A stretch of 64,000 nt of DNA from Trebouxia sp. TZW2008. Taxonomy: Eukaryota > Chlorophyta > Trebouxiophyceae > Trebouxiales > Trebouxiaceae. A program made the translations under genes and the position numbers. The stretch is taken from positions 1 to 64,000 of the forward strand of contig BDIU01000265.1 in assembly GCA_002118135.1 (NCBI GenBank), read 5' to 3'. The notes beneath the pieces were generated by a model. It saw nothing but the letters and a program-made list of their open reading frames with translations. It did no database searches and was not told where the DNA came from. Positions 23,901 to 34,700 of this stretch are shown in pieces (the first letter of the stretch is position 1; each line of letters opens with the position of its first letter).

Positions 23901-26900
23901 ACCGTGCATCCTTGGCCAGAAATTGAGTGGGTGTCTGCAAGATGTAGCAAAGTGGGCACAAGACAGAAACATCACATGTCGATTGGATATCTTTCTATCA
24001 GCGTTCTTTTTGGGCGGTGCTCCATTTGAAGCTGAGTTGAAAGTCCCGCACCATTCATCCTTGGTTAGGGATTGACAGGGTGAGTGCGCTCACTCAGACA
24101 TGCCGCATGGCGCCATCAGCTGCTTGTGCCACAGGTCAGACATGCTATTACACATCCAAATCATCTTGTGACCCTATCACAGCCCTTTCAGAGCGGCACA
24201 ACAGCACAGTACTGCACTTCTGCCGACGGGGGCAAGTTAAGGCCTGTTCAAACTGAAGCAAAGGACGTCCAGCTCTGGCGCCAGGCAATGTTGGCAGGAA
24301 CAAAAGTAACAAAATGTATCACAGGCAGGACCTATTCATTCAGTCACTGATCCAAACGCTCTGTCAGGCACTCATTCAGCCTTCCATTAGGCTGGGTAGG
24401 CTGTGGAACCCAGCCACCAGGTGAGTCAAAACACAAACGACTTGTGCACGCCAGTCTGACCTAAACGCTGTGGCTAGATTTGTTGGTCAAAGGGGTTGCA
24501 TGAATGCACAGCGTACCTGCCACAATGTCAACCTTCTCAGGATGGCCTTGCTGACAGCAAGTTGCTGACTTGTGTTCAGGTCTTGCGCATGCTCAACGTC
24601 ATAGCCTACATTGTGCGTCCACTTGGGCTTGTCGCCCTCAGTGAAACCAGCACCTGCTTGCCTTGATCTGCACGACAAACAAGCGCTCTTGCATTTGTTT
24701 TATTTACTCATTGCGCATGTTAGGCAGGCTGAGCAAACCTAGCTAGGTGCATACTGGAGCAATCAATTGTCTCCCACCGTTCATTCCTGGGCTATCCAGA
24801 AACCTCTCCTGATCCTGATCCCTAACCTATTCTGTTGGAGTTGAGCATATATAGCATAGCAGGAAAGATGAAGCTGCTGAGATCAAAAGTCATGACCTGA
24901 TGAGATGCAAGGCATGGAAGTTGACATGGATTACAGAGACTGTTGCAGCTGAGCAGACAAGCAAGACAGGCAAAAACCTGTACATCACTCTGGGCATCAG
25001 CTAACACACAACACACCTGCATCAGCGCATAGCTATCAGAACAAGAGTGCACGCATTGCCTGCATGTGCAGGTAGGCCGCAGACGTCAGGTTTCTTGGCC
25101 ACAACTTTTGAGCAAATGCTGTATGAGCGCACGCATGCAGCAGATTGGCATAGCTAAAGCTGCATACACTGTTTCCAACACGTAGGAGCGGTAATGCTTA
25201 ATGACGAAGACTGTGCTTCAAAGCAGGCCAATATCGGGGACTGTTGAACAAGTGGGGCAATGCGCAACGTGGCCTGTCTATGCACAGCAGCTTTGCCAGA
25301 AGCAGCACTGAGCTCTAGTACGATTCCTCGAGAACAACAGGGGAGTTGTTGCCTGACATGCCCCTACAAATGGCAAAGTAAGACAATCACCGTGAATCTT
25401 GCATTACTTCTCCAGCCCAAACAGGCGAGGTCTCAGCTGCTGCTTGGGCAGATTCTGCAACCCCAAACAGAATCTCCTTGATGTTGAGCTCAGCCAGAAA
25501 CCGCTTCTGCACCTCATCTCTGGGCAAAGGCTTATCTCCTGACTGAGGATGAGGCTTCAGGTAACGCCGTATCGTTTGCAACTCACCCAACTGCTCAAGT
25601 GCCTGCGAGGACAGGATTGCAAGTTTTGCTGACGAGTTTGTCACTTGCCTTTGCAGAAAACGTTCGCAGAAGATTTCCTGTTTCAAAAATTTCAGGAGAC
25701 AACGAAGACGTTGTTCAGATTGACGCACTGTGTTGTGGCATGATCGTGAGATGGCATGCACATAAGGCTGCTCAAGCTGAGACTTGACACTTGATTTCTG
25801 ATTGATCAATTTTCAAGCCTGTGAACTGCTGAAGTGTCCAAAACCACACAAGTGAACGTCACAAGATACAGACAAAGGTGCAGATTGTTGAAGGCCAGTG
25901 AGTTTATACTAGCTCAGGAGCTGATGCAGATGAAGATCTTTGTTGTGATGTGATATGCCAGTGGCAGCAAGTGCCAACATGATCCATCACCAGTGTGGTG
26001 ACACAGCGGTCACCAAACCAAATATTTAAGTACAACATTCTGCTCACAAAGAGAGGTCAATAGACAAATGCACTGTACTGCAAATTAAGACGGTGACAAT
26101 GCAAGCGTATGCATCGCATGTTAGCATGGGATAATGCCATTGTTGAAGTAGTTTGTCACAACGCACATTGAGCTGTCGCCGAGAGGTTGTCTCCATTTCC
26201 TGCTTGTCTAGGCGGAATCTGGCTGGGGATCCCATGGGAGCGGTATTGCAGACTGCAAGCAGTACACACAACAAGTCAGACCATGTGAGAGGGGCAGTCA
26301 CCATGCAATGCTGCAAAGCAGTCTGTTTATTATGAGAAGGACTCAACTGCAGATGGAGCATGCTCATGCCAAACAGATGACTGGAGTGACAAACTCCATA
26401 GGAGATTGAGACAAGATCAATACCAGAGACTGCAGTGCAACATCTATGAATATGACAAAGGTGCAACAAAGTCAAGAAAAGCAAACACATGTCTAGCAAA
26501 GTGCAGTAGGTGCCAGCTGTGCACAAGTACCATCTACAAACTCCTTCAAGTCGTCACTGGCTTCGCGGTCCAGCACTATGTCCAAATACTGTCTTGTGAC
26601 ATGAACAATGGTGCCAGTGACAATGCCGTCCTGCATCATAGCACTGTTGACTCAGCCTCACTTTCACTACCACCCTTGGCAGCATTGTGCTCTTGCAAAG
26701 CAAGTCAAGATCTGCATATGGTGCTTGTAAGACCAGTGATTTTTGCAAAACATGGCTAGCTGTGCAAAAGCCTGTGATACGTGCAATGATCCTGGCAAGT
26801 GTCAGACAGAGGCAGCTCTGGTAAGCATAGCATGCTGCAGCTGACTTTTGGTTAATGATCAACAGGTTTTTGACGTTGCCGCATGCTTCATGACTGCTCA

Positions 26901-29900
26901 GACATTTGTTGACAGGCTCTGCTGGAGAAAGCTATATCAAAACAAGACACAGCAGCCAGACAAACCTTTTCTTCAGCTTCGTCAGACCCATCAGATCCAA
27001 TGGGTCTTTTTTTCATATCCACAATCACAACAGACTCTTTGACCCTGAATTTGTTGAAGGGCAAGTCGCCCCCAGCCTGCGTACTGTGACCCGCTCCCCT
27101 TTGCTGCACCCTGGAGGAAGCCTCTGTTGTGTCTGTGGCACCATTTGTAGCTTGCTTGCTGTTAGCAGCTTGAGCTGAAAGCAGAGACCCTGTGGGACCT
27201 GCAGTAGTCAACAGATCAATAGCTGCACTGTCACCGCAAGGACTTGGTATATGATAAGGTGTCAGTCAGCACACCAGTTGACTTCTAGAGAGGTGTGCCT
27301 GGAAAGCTCTCAGAAAATCTGGGGAAGGGGAAAGGGACAGAGCATTAAACGCATTGAGGGACAGACATGCGTCAACAGAGATGGCAATATGGGCATTGGT
27401 GGTGGGTGAAGGACAATGCGTCGCGCTTCATGTCCTTACCACGTGGGGACAGCGGTTTGACAGCAGCGCTGGGCGGTGCTTTAGCTGCAGCTTCAGGTGC
27501 AGCTGTGAACCTCCATAGCATGTCTCCATGGAATGAACCATGGAGCTGGGTTTGGAGATCCACTAGAATCACACCCTGCCTGGCCAGCTCAGCTGTCTTG
27601 GACCTGCAATGGTCAGTCGCTCAGACTTGCAGGCCCCAAGTTTGAAGGTTACACTCAATCTGAGTGCCTACAAAATGCCTCGGGTATCTGATGTCAATAT
27701 GATTGCCAAAAGCAATCTGGACATCAATACAGGACTTGTTGTCTAAGAGCTGACCACACAAACTGAGTATCTCTGCTGAAACAACCATGGATACAATGGG
27801 CGAATTTGGTGCAGCCAGTGTGCCTTGCAGGGTAAAGCTCCAAGCAGCGCAACTGGCTTCAATCAGAGACATGAATGATTCGCGACACTTCAACAAATGC
27901 CTGCACATTGTAAATGTTTTGCATCACTTGAGCACTCAGACTTGGGGTACAGGTCTCAGTGTGAGTCATCTGATTTTGATGTTGCCAAAGCGTGACAGCA
28001 AATGATGCTATGTTGAGCAGCAGCTTGCAACCAAACTCAAGGTACAGACGCTGACATGGGTCATCTGGTGATGGCGTCAAGACATGATAATACATAATTT
28101 GACTTTAGCAGCAGCTTGACATTCAGGGTTGAGATGCAGAGGTCAATATAAGGAATCTGACTATGATGTTGCACAGACATGACAGCACATGATGTCCTGT
28201 GGAGCGGAAGCTTGGAGTAGAATTGGGGTACAGACATGAATGTGGGTCATCTGATCATGATGTTGTCCAGACATGACAATACATGGTTTTGCCCAAGCAG
28301 CACCTTGCAATCTAGAGTCAAAATACAGATCTCAACGAGAAATCCAATTCCAATGGGGCTTAGGCATGGCAGCAAATAATTTCTGTCAAGCGGCAACATG
28401 AGGCACAGAGTACAGATGCAAGAGCCACAGGCGTCTGCAGCTGCCAAAGTTGGAATGAGCAGAGATGCTTACTTCGTGTACAACAGCTGCATTGCAGCCT
28501 TGCCCTCTGTTACTTCCATGTCAATTGCAGGACGCAGTCTGAGCTGCAACAAAAAGCACACACTGTTCAGAAGCTGAAAGTTGTCATTTCGCATTGAAGT
28601 CTTTTGTACAGTCCACACAATTGTGGTGCTCTTTATACAACTCATGCATGTCATAGAATTGGATGCAAAGGGTAAAGTAGCAGCAAAGCTGCTGCATGCA
28701 GCCAACATGAGACTTCAGCAAGCAAGTGTCTCTGAAAGGCTTGCAGTGTGCATGGGGCTAGTTGCTTGCAGATGAACTTTGGTCAGCATACCATGTGATC
28801 CCTTGCACCTTGGAAATATTGATCCCATCTTTTATCATCAGGTTGAAAGGCTCGCATGACGCCTCTTACATCATTTACCATGAACGGTTTTGCTCTGCCG
28901 ACGATGCTTGAGCCCCCAATTTGCCTGGCTTTCTCTATGTTTTCTGCACGCAGAACATAAAATTGCTGCGCCACGCAGCTTGATCGTCTGAAAATCATCT
29001 GCATGCAGTGCAACAAAGCCTGTATTCTGCTTGTTGCAAATCTGTGCATCATGACTATCTCATTGATCAAGTGCATCTCAGGGCGGATGTGTTGCTTGAC
29101 CTTCAGGCAACATGTTGAGGTGCATAGACGCAAAGACTCTTGCGCTCAATGCATTCAAAAATTTCTTTGAAGCAGCCTCAAGCAGTCTGTGTGCAGAAGT
29201 CACAACGCAGCGAGTCTGCCTCAGAGGAAGAGGTATGCAATCTTGACAAACCTACTGATCATCAGAGACGGTGAAGTGTGCTTGCCGCAACTCGACAAGC
29301 AAGGCAAGATGGGCACGAGCAGATGCAAGGTGCCAAACACCTGATGGTCGTAAGACATTTGTGGCACAACACTCTGAATGGACCCAAAACGAGCCATAAA
29401 CCACAAAACATAATCAAGCAGACATATTTGCCAAGCTTCTAACTCACCAGGCGTCCTCAAGAGGCGGTTTGGCATCGTCATCTGATCATCTGGCCTCTTG
29501 TCACCTGTGCAAACACAGCGTGAACTAAATGACGCAGTGCATACATTTCAGCAGCCAAGGTCACACTATATTCAGGCCTTATGGTGTCAAAATGACGCCA
29601 ATGGCAACATGTGCTGCCTCTTTGACCTTGACCCTGTTTGCACTGAGCCGAACAGCATATGGGGTGACAATTGTCCATGAGCGCTGGCTGCAAGTAGTTG
29701 GTAATGCTTGCAGATGTGCATATGCTGAAGCACACATGTATGCAAGAAAGCTGCATTGCACTGGCAATGACAACAAGTCAAGGTTGACTAGGATGAAAGT
29801 GTATCTGCATATGGTCACAAACAGCAACCCTCACCCTGCTGTCCTGCAGCAGACCCCTGTTCCTCAGCATCAGTGTCCTCAGGCCGACCATTGTCTGATA

Positions 29901-30219
29901 AATTGCGCCTGGCAAGAGCAGCAGCTGATAGCTGCGCCCTACGCAGACCTGGAGCGTTTGTATCTTCTGGCATGTTCTTCCACATGTCATACATTTTCTG
30001 ATCGTAATCATCGTCCTCATCATCATAGTTTGCATCATTGTCATTGGCAGCATCACCGTCAGCGTTCTCTTTGCTGTCTGGAAGTTTGAGTTGAGCGGGT
30101 TGATCACTGTAGTCCTGCTGTGGCTGGGCAGCACAGGCTGTGTGCTGACGCAGCTGAGTCAGCAATTTAGCCTGGCAGAGCCACTGCTGTTTGCTGTCAG
30201 CATCCCCTCTGACCTGCAT
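17963..30219 (-). CDS. SF1B helicase of the SMUBP2/Sen1/Upf1 type, at least 20 exons
   Basis: Nucleic-acid helicase/ATPase. Exons from 28998 down join in phase to 951 codons: 28998-28792, 28543-28473, 27603-27440, 27198-26966, 26630-26531, 26252-26167, 25602-25391, 24667-24517, 23763-23506, 22919-22803, 22412-22281, 22170-21927, 21239-21144, 20925-20836, 20228-20159, 19545-19350, 18830-18718, 18275-17963. Upstream exons 30219-29835 and 29504-29448 also join, but the link to 28998 is unresolved and the start may lie further upstream. Motifs: GVILVDLQTQLHG (SMUBP2-like OB region), LNTSQQLAVSKAI (Q motif), GPPGTGKT (I), VIDEATQATE (II), GDPQQLPPT (III), DQQYRMHP (IV), SVDGYQGRE (V), NVAISRARRG (VI). 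The N-terminus is acidic (DDEDDDYDQ) and the C-terminus basic and K/S-rich. The closest relatives cannot be separated without alignment. Two introns are GC-AG. Confidence 0.92.
18597..18712. repeat. 60-bp tandem duplication in the last helicase intron
   Basis: Two units, 18597-18652 and 18657-18712, share CATRTGCGGCAGCTGC-like and CTCATGCATTTGCATGCAAG segments at exactly 60-bp spacing. They sit directly downstream (minus sense) of the donor of exon 18830-18718. Confidence 0.85.
21258..21445 (-). repeat. Two echoes of the helicase motif-IV exon
   Basis: Upstream of the real exon (21239-21144, IKPLLLDQQYRMHPLIAQ) are two decayed copies with ~93-bp period. They read VQQLIPASSTNCTFSLPNS and IQQLMLAGSTDCTLSLPNS, each preceded by a CTGCAG-type acceptor. 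The QYRMHP core is destroyed in both. They lie in the intron before the real exon. Confidence 0.85.
23783..24078. repeat. ~150-bp tandem duplication upstream of the Walker A exon
   Basis: Two units (23783-23932, 23933-24078) share TCTGCAAGATGTAGCAAA, GGGCACAA, AGAAACATCACA and GCATCCTTGG-type blocks in order. They lie in the intron just before the GPPGTGKT exon (23763). The copied sequence is intronic, apparently without exon sequence. Confidence 0.8.
27640..28430. repeat. ~94-bp tandem array filling one helicase intron
   Basis: Units with a GGTCATCTGATNNTGATGTTG-like core begin near 27962, 28057, 28150, 28245 and 28338, with a weaker match near 27688 and likely units between. Spacings are 93-95 bp. 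Flanking parts (CAGCAGCTTGCAA, GGTACAGAC, GACAATACATG) also recur. The array occupies nearly all of the intron between exons 28543-28473 and 27603-27440. Parts are open on the minus strand, but the splice phase excludes them from the mRNA. Confidence 0.8.
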
Positions 30220-31762
30220 GAGTCATGTGCAATCACTACAGCCTGTCTGCTTCTGTAGCCCGCAAGCGACAGGAGCAGAGGCTTTGATGACATGATTTGT
30301 GTATCTGACAGACCTGCTTCAATAGAAAGCCGCAAGAAGGTCTTGAAGAGAACTTTCTTCGGCTCAAATGATCTGACGCCGGAAGCAGACTAGGGTGATG
30401 CAGGCTATGCATCGAGCACTACCGCGCGGCAGTGGCGATGCAAATTGTCGCTCAAGCCAAGAGTTTCGTAGCCGCAGGGAACAGTGTCAAAACACAAGAT
30501 TCAAAAAGATCTCTCTCCAGAATATCGTGCCGTGCTTGCAGAGCTTGCTGGTTGCCGCTCGCCTGCGTCGGCGAACCAAGTCTTCATCCTAATTTGATCA
30601 GTGTCAATTGGCAGAGCTCACGCACAGAGCCTTTCGACAAGAGCCCGGCATATGCTGGCCGAAGAAGAGCATTGCCCAGGGGCTGCTTTTATTTGAATTT
30701 TGGTGAGACCAACGTGTTGTTGAACTTTGCACCTGACAATTCTCGATGAATCACAGCTTGCAGAAGTTTACAAGTGAATAGGTAGGAGCATCATGATACA
30801 GCTTGCACGAGCTATGATATGAGTTCCTGCTTGCAGTCTCCCCGGCCTACGCAGAACTGGATTGTGTTGCCAACATGGACCTTTGCATGTGACATGCACA
30901 TGGCGTTGAGTTAAGAGGCTCGACAGGACAAGACTATCGTGACATCTGACAATGATGAGACATTCATCGCCAAAACTCAATATACGGCATGACAATTGCG
31001 GGCTAACTTCGAATGTGCAGCAGGTTTTGTGTCATGCAGTCAAGCTTTTCAGATTTGCGAGGGCGCGGCTGCAATCTACAGCTCCAGTAGCAGCTTCGCC
31101 CTGTAGCACCAAGACCAGGAGCACACATGACTCAAAGTGTGCATCAAGAAGAAGAGGTCAAAAACTCACATTTGGAGAAGAGGAGTGCACTGGCTTTGTG
31201 CAGGAGGACCAACTTGTTGAAAATGTATGATAGCTCGACATGGCTCATGCAATAAGCACAGTCTAGCTACCAGGTATCGTCGAATTGAATTGCGCTGCTG
31301 TTTCAAACAGATCGCCAGGTATGAGGCATCGACCATAGCCCTGTGTGTCGAGATGTCGACAACAGGGCGATCGAGAAAACCGGATGCAGAGAATAACACC
31401 GACTCAAGTGTGAGTGTCACCTCTATTTTTGGTGCACGAGCGTGGTTGCCCAATTGTTGTAACCTGTTTTAGTCGGGAACCGCAGTTGCCGGGGTCGTCG
31501 CATGCAGCACGCTTATGCGCAAGTGTCTCTTGTGTGCGCGCATCGATCAACCAGTAGCAGCGTCATATCAGTGTTTTCGACCTTGCTCTCAAATGCTTCG
31601 TTCATGCCGTGCAGCGACGCCAGTCAGACGGGCCGAGAGCATCGGCTGACAGTCGGGTATGTTGTACTGTACACTTGTTGCTGGGCTGCATTTCCAAGTC
31701 ACACGCGTGTTGCTTCTCGCTTGTAACACTTGCTACAATGACTGAACGCGCCTGCAAGCACA
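30220..31762. promoter_or_regulatory. Divergent region between the helicase and USP genes
   Basis: This 1.5 kb separates the first supported helicase exon (-) from the first supported USP exon (+). It must hold both promoters and possibly 5' exons. Candidate minus-strand pieces are an ATG at 31453 opening a 95-codon frame (MGNHARAPKIEVTLTLE) and a frame from 30995. Neither could be tied to the helicase by phase. Nothing here resembles a known family. Confidence 0.4.
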
Positions 31763-34700
31763 ATGCATTGGGTGCAGGCTCCAGGTCAGCGCCAGACACA
31801 GAGAGTTGTGGCCATACCAGCCTCAGCCCTTTCAAGCAACCAAAACTCTCGAGGGCATGCCAAGCCGCCAGCACCGCATTCTGCATCAGCAGTCAGAAGC
31901 AGCAACAGATTGGCGTCCAGGCAGCCGTCACAGACAGCTGTGGCTGCTGCTCCCTCTGCAGTGACACACAATGTAATGCCCCAATTGGCAAGCGTAGTGC
32001 GTGTGTTCGATGCTGCATGGGATGCTCACAGCTGGCGCAAGAATCAGCTGCTACATTGCATGACCTGTCATTCAGCATCAAGCCACAGCAATTTCAAGAC
32101 TTGAAATCTTGAAGAAGTCTTTTGACACTGTCGCCTTGAATTAAGCGCATCCTTGCTGTATTATTTCAGGGACCTCCTGCGCCAGTTGGAAATGCTTGGG
32201 GAACACAAGGCTCCTTAGCGCGTAAAATCAGTCAGCAGCAGCAGCAAGAACCTACTCAGGGAGGTCAGGAGACTGCAGACTGCAAGGAAACCTCTTCCTC
32301 AGTGCAGGTGTGCATAAAGTTTCCATTTATGAGCCTGGAGCAGAACCTTTTGCATCTATGTCCTTCGCTGTGACGTAAATGTCTAAACACAATGTTGCAT
32401 GTCATTATGAGGGTTTTCTGCTGGGTTTTCTGCCTGCATTTGCCCCTGAAAAACTGACCTCTTTACAACTCATGCTTAGCTCAGAAGTACCACTGCAGTC
32501 AGTTTGCTGGGCTGATGTCCGATCCAATGTCCTTGCTGCAAGAATGCCCTTATGTCAAAAGCATCTTGTCAACATCTACAGACACTCCGTTGGTTGTGAC
32601 ATGCAGGGACCTGATGGTGCACCACACAGTGTTGCAACAGCACCTCAGCCATCATCAAGCAATGCTGCTGCACACCCCTCAGGCGAAATCAGTCCTGCTG
32701 CGCCCTTGTCAGCAGGGGGAAGTGACAGAGCCACTTCTCTAGGTCTAGACCGCACCCAAGCTGAGTCCAGCAGCAGTCAATCACAGTCAGCAGCTAGACA
32801 AAATTCAGCAGAGACGCCAGGTGCTACAGACAGACAGGGCTCAGTGGGCTCATCAGACCAAGCTCCTCAAAGGAGCAATAGGAGAAGGGGCAGCAGAGCT
32901 CCCAGTCGCGAAAGGCAAGCACAGCAGCCTGCCCATCAGCAGAACAGGCCTGAAGGGCAAGAGGGGGCACCAGACAATCAGGCTGCCCACTTAGGTCCAG
33001 ATGCTCAACAACAACCTGATCCCCAACCTGTTGAGGCACAACCCCGCCAGCAGCAGCAACAGCAGCAGCAGCAGCCGCCACAGCAGCAACAGCAGCAGCA
33101 GCTGCCACAGCAGCAGCAGCAGCAGCAGCGCAGGGGTCAGAATCAGCAGCAGAGGGAGAGGAGAGATGAAGGTTTGCGGCAAGTGCCTCCTGTTAATCTG
33201 GGGCGTGCAGCAGCTGAGGGGGGGTCAGCGCGACCCCCCTCCACCCCCGCAGCCTCTGAACCCCCGCGTTTGTTCTCTGGACAGGTACACAGATGAAACC
33301 TGTCTGTTTGTCCATGTGTATGCATGCTAGACAGCTTCACGACCCAGCTAGTTGCGTACAGCTGCAATGAGCTGCCAACAACTTGCTTGCGCTTGCTGTT
33401 CTCCCGCCTTGAATCTTGATACTGCTTATCCATGGCTAGTCAGCAATGACTCCTGCAAGTGATCAGCTAGTGATCAGCAAGGTAATCATGTTCCTGCTGG
33501 TCTTATGGGCGTGGATGCAATGCATGGCAGCAGCCCCATCAGGTTCCTCAATGAAGGTGTTAGTGACTGTGTTGCTGACATTCAAGCATTTGCAAAAAGC
33601 AGCACTAGATGTCACTCTGGCAAATCAAAGTGTGCTATATCAAACTGTTGTATGCGCAATGACAGAGATGCAATTCCTGTTGGATAATCATAAGGCAGAA
33701 CTCTCGCCTTGTGCCTGAAGCTGTCCACTGCAGGATTGAGCGACACCCACATGACTTCTGCGATTTTACTGCACTGTCACATGCAATCATTGCTCAGCCT
33801 TGCAATCTGAGCGGCAGAATTCCAGTGCGCAAGGATGACGACTTTTGTAATTGTTCCTGTGCTGTTTTGCATTGACAGGCACACAAGGTTGGAGTCAGAC
33901 GCAAGCAGTTTCAACTGCACTAGCACAGCTGTTGAAACAGTTTGTTTGTACAAGGCACACAAGCTTTAAATCTGACAAAGCAGTGGGAATGTCAAGACCT
34001 TAAATGCAATGCATATGACGTCAATCTGCGCTGCTCACAGGTGGATCAAACTCCAGTTGGCCCAGGTACCCCTCAAGAGCGCTTCCCTACCCCCTCAACC
34101 CCCACCCCTGCAACCCCCCATGCTAATGAGCCCACTGCAAGTCAAGGTATGATACTGAGTGCATACACTGCCCTGCTACAGTACTGTGCATTTGTGGAGA
34201 GTGCATGCATGCCCAAGCTCATTATTCAAAGCATTTGATGTTATCAAGACTAGCTTTGGTTTGTTGTTGTGCTTGCACAGACTTGCTGACAGCTTTGAAT
34301 GCCCTCTTCATGCCAGACATCAGTGCGCAGCATGGCAGGGCCAGAAGGTGTTGTGCATGCAGGGCCATTTGCACAGGTGAGACCAGAACCCTCACAAACT
34401 GCTGATGCCGCCATAGCTGCAACCCCTTCAGACCAGGTTCGGACCCATCACCCTTCAAGTCAGTCCTCTCAGACTCTGCCAGAAAGCCTCAGTGGGTCTG
34501 AGACCCATCAGCACCCACCCCAGCCCAAGGAGGGGGAACACCCTAAGCTCAGCCTGTCAAGCCAGCCATCAGGCTCTAGCTCAGGAGCACCTTCAAGCAG
34601 TGTCAAATTCACCTTTGGCAGTTTTGACCCCTCTGTCATAGGCAGGCCCCCCAGCTCACAACAGGGGGGCTACCCAGGGGTGTCACAGCCGCCAGGGCAG

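Noticed and set aside
27621..27908. Minus-strand open frame with EILSLCGQLLDNKSC as a helicase exon
   Set aside because: Exon 28543-28473 joins 27603-27440 exactly in phase, and no donor of the right phase exists for this frame. It is part of the 94-bp repeat intron.
27640..28430. CRISPR array
   Set aside because: Units are ~94 bp, diverged throughout, with no conserved short repeat plus unique spacer structure, and lie in a eukaryotic intron.
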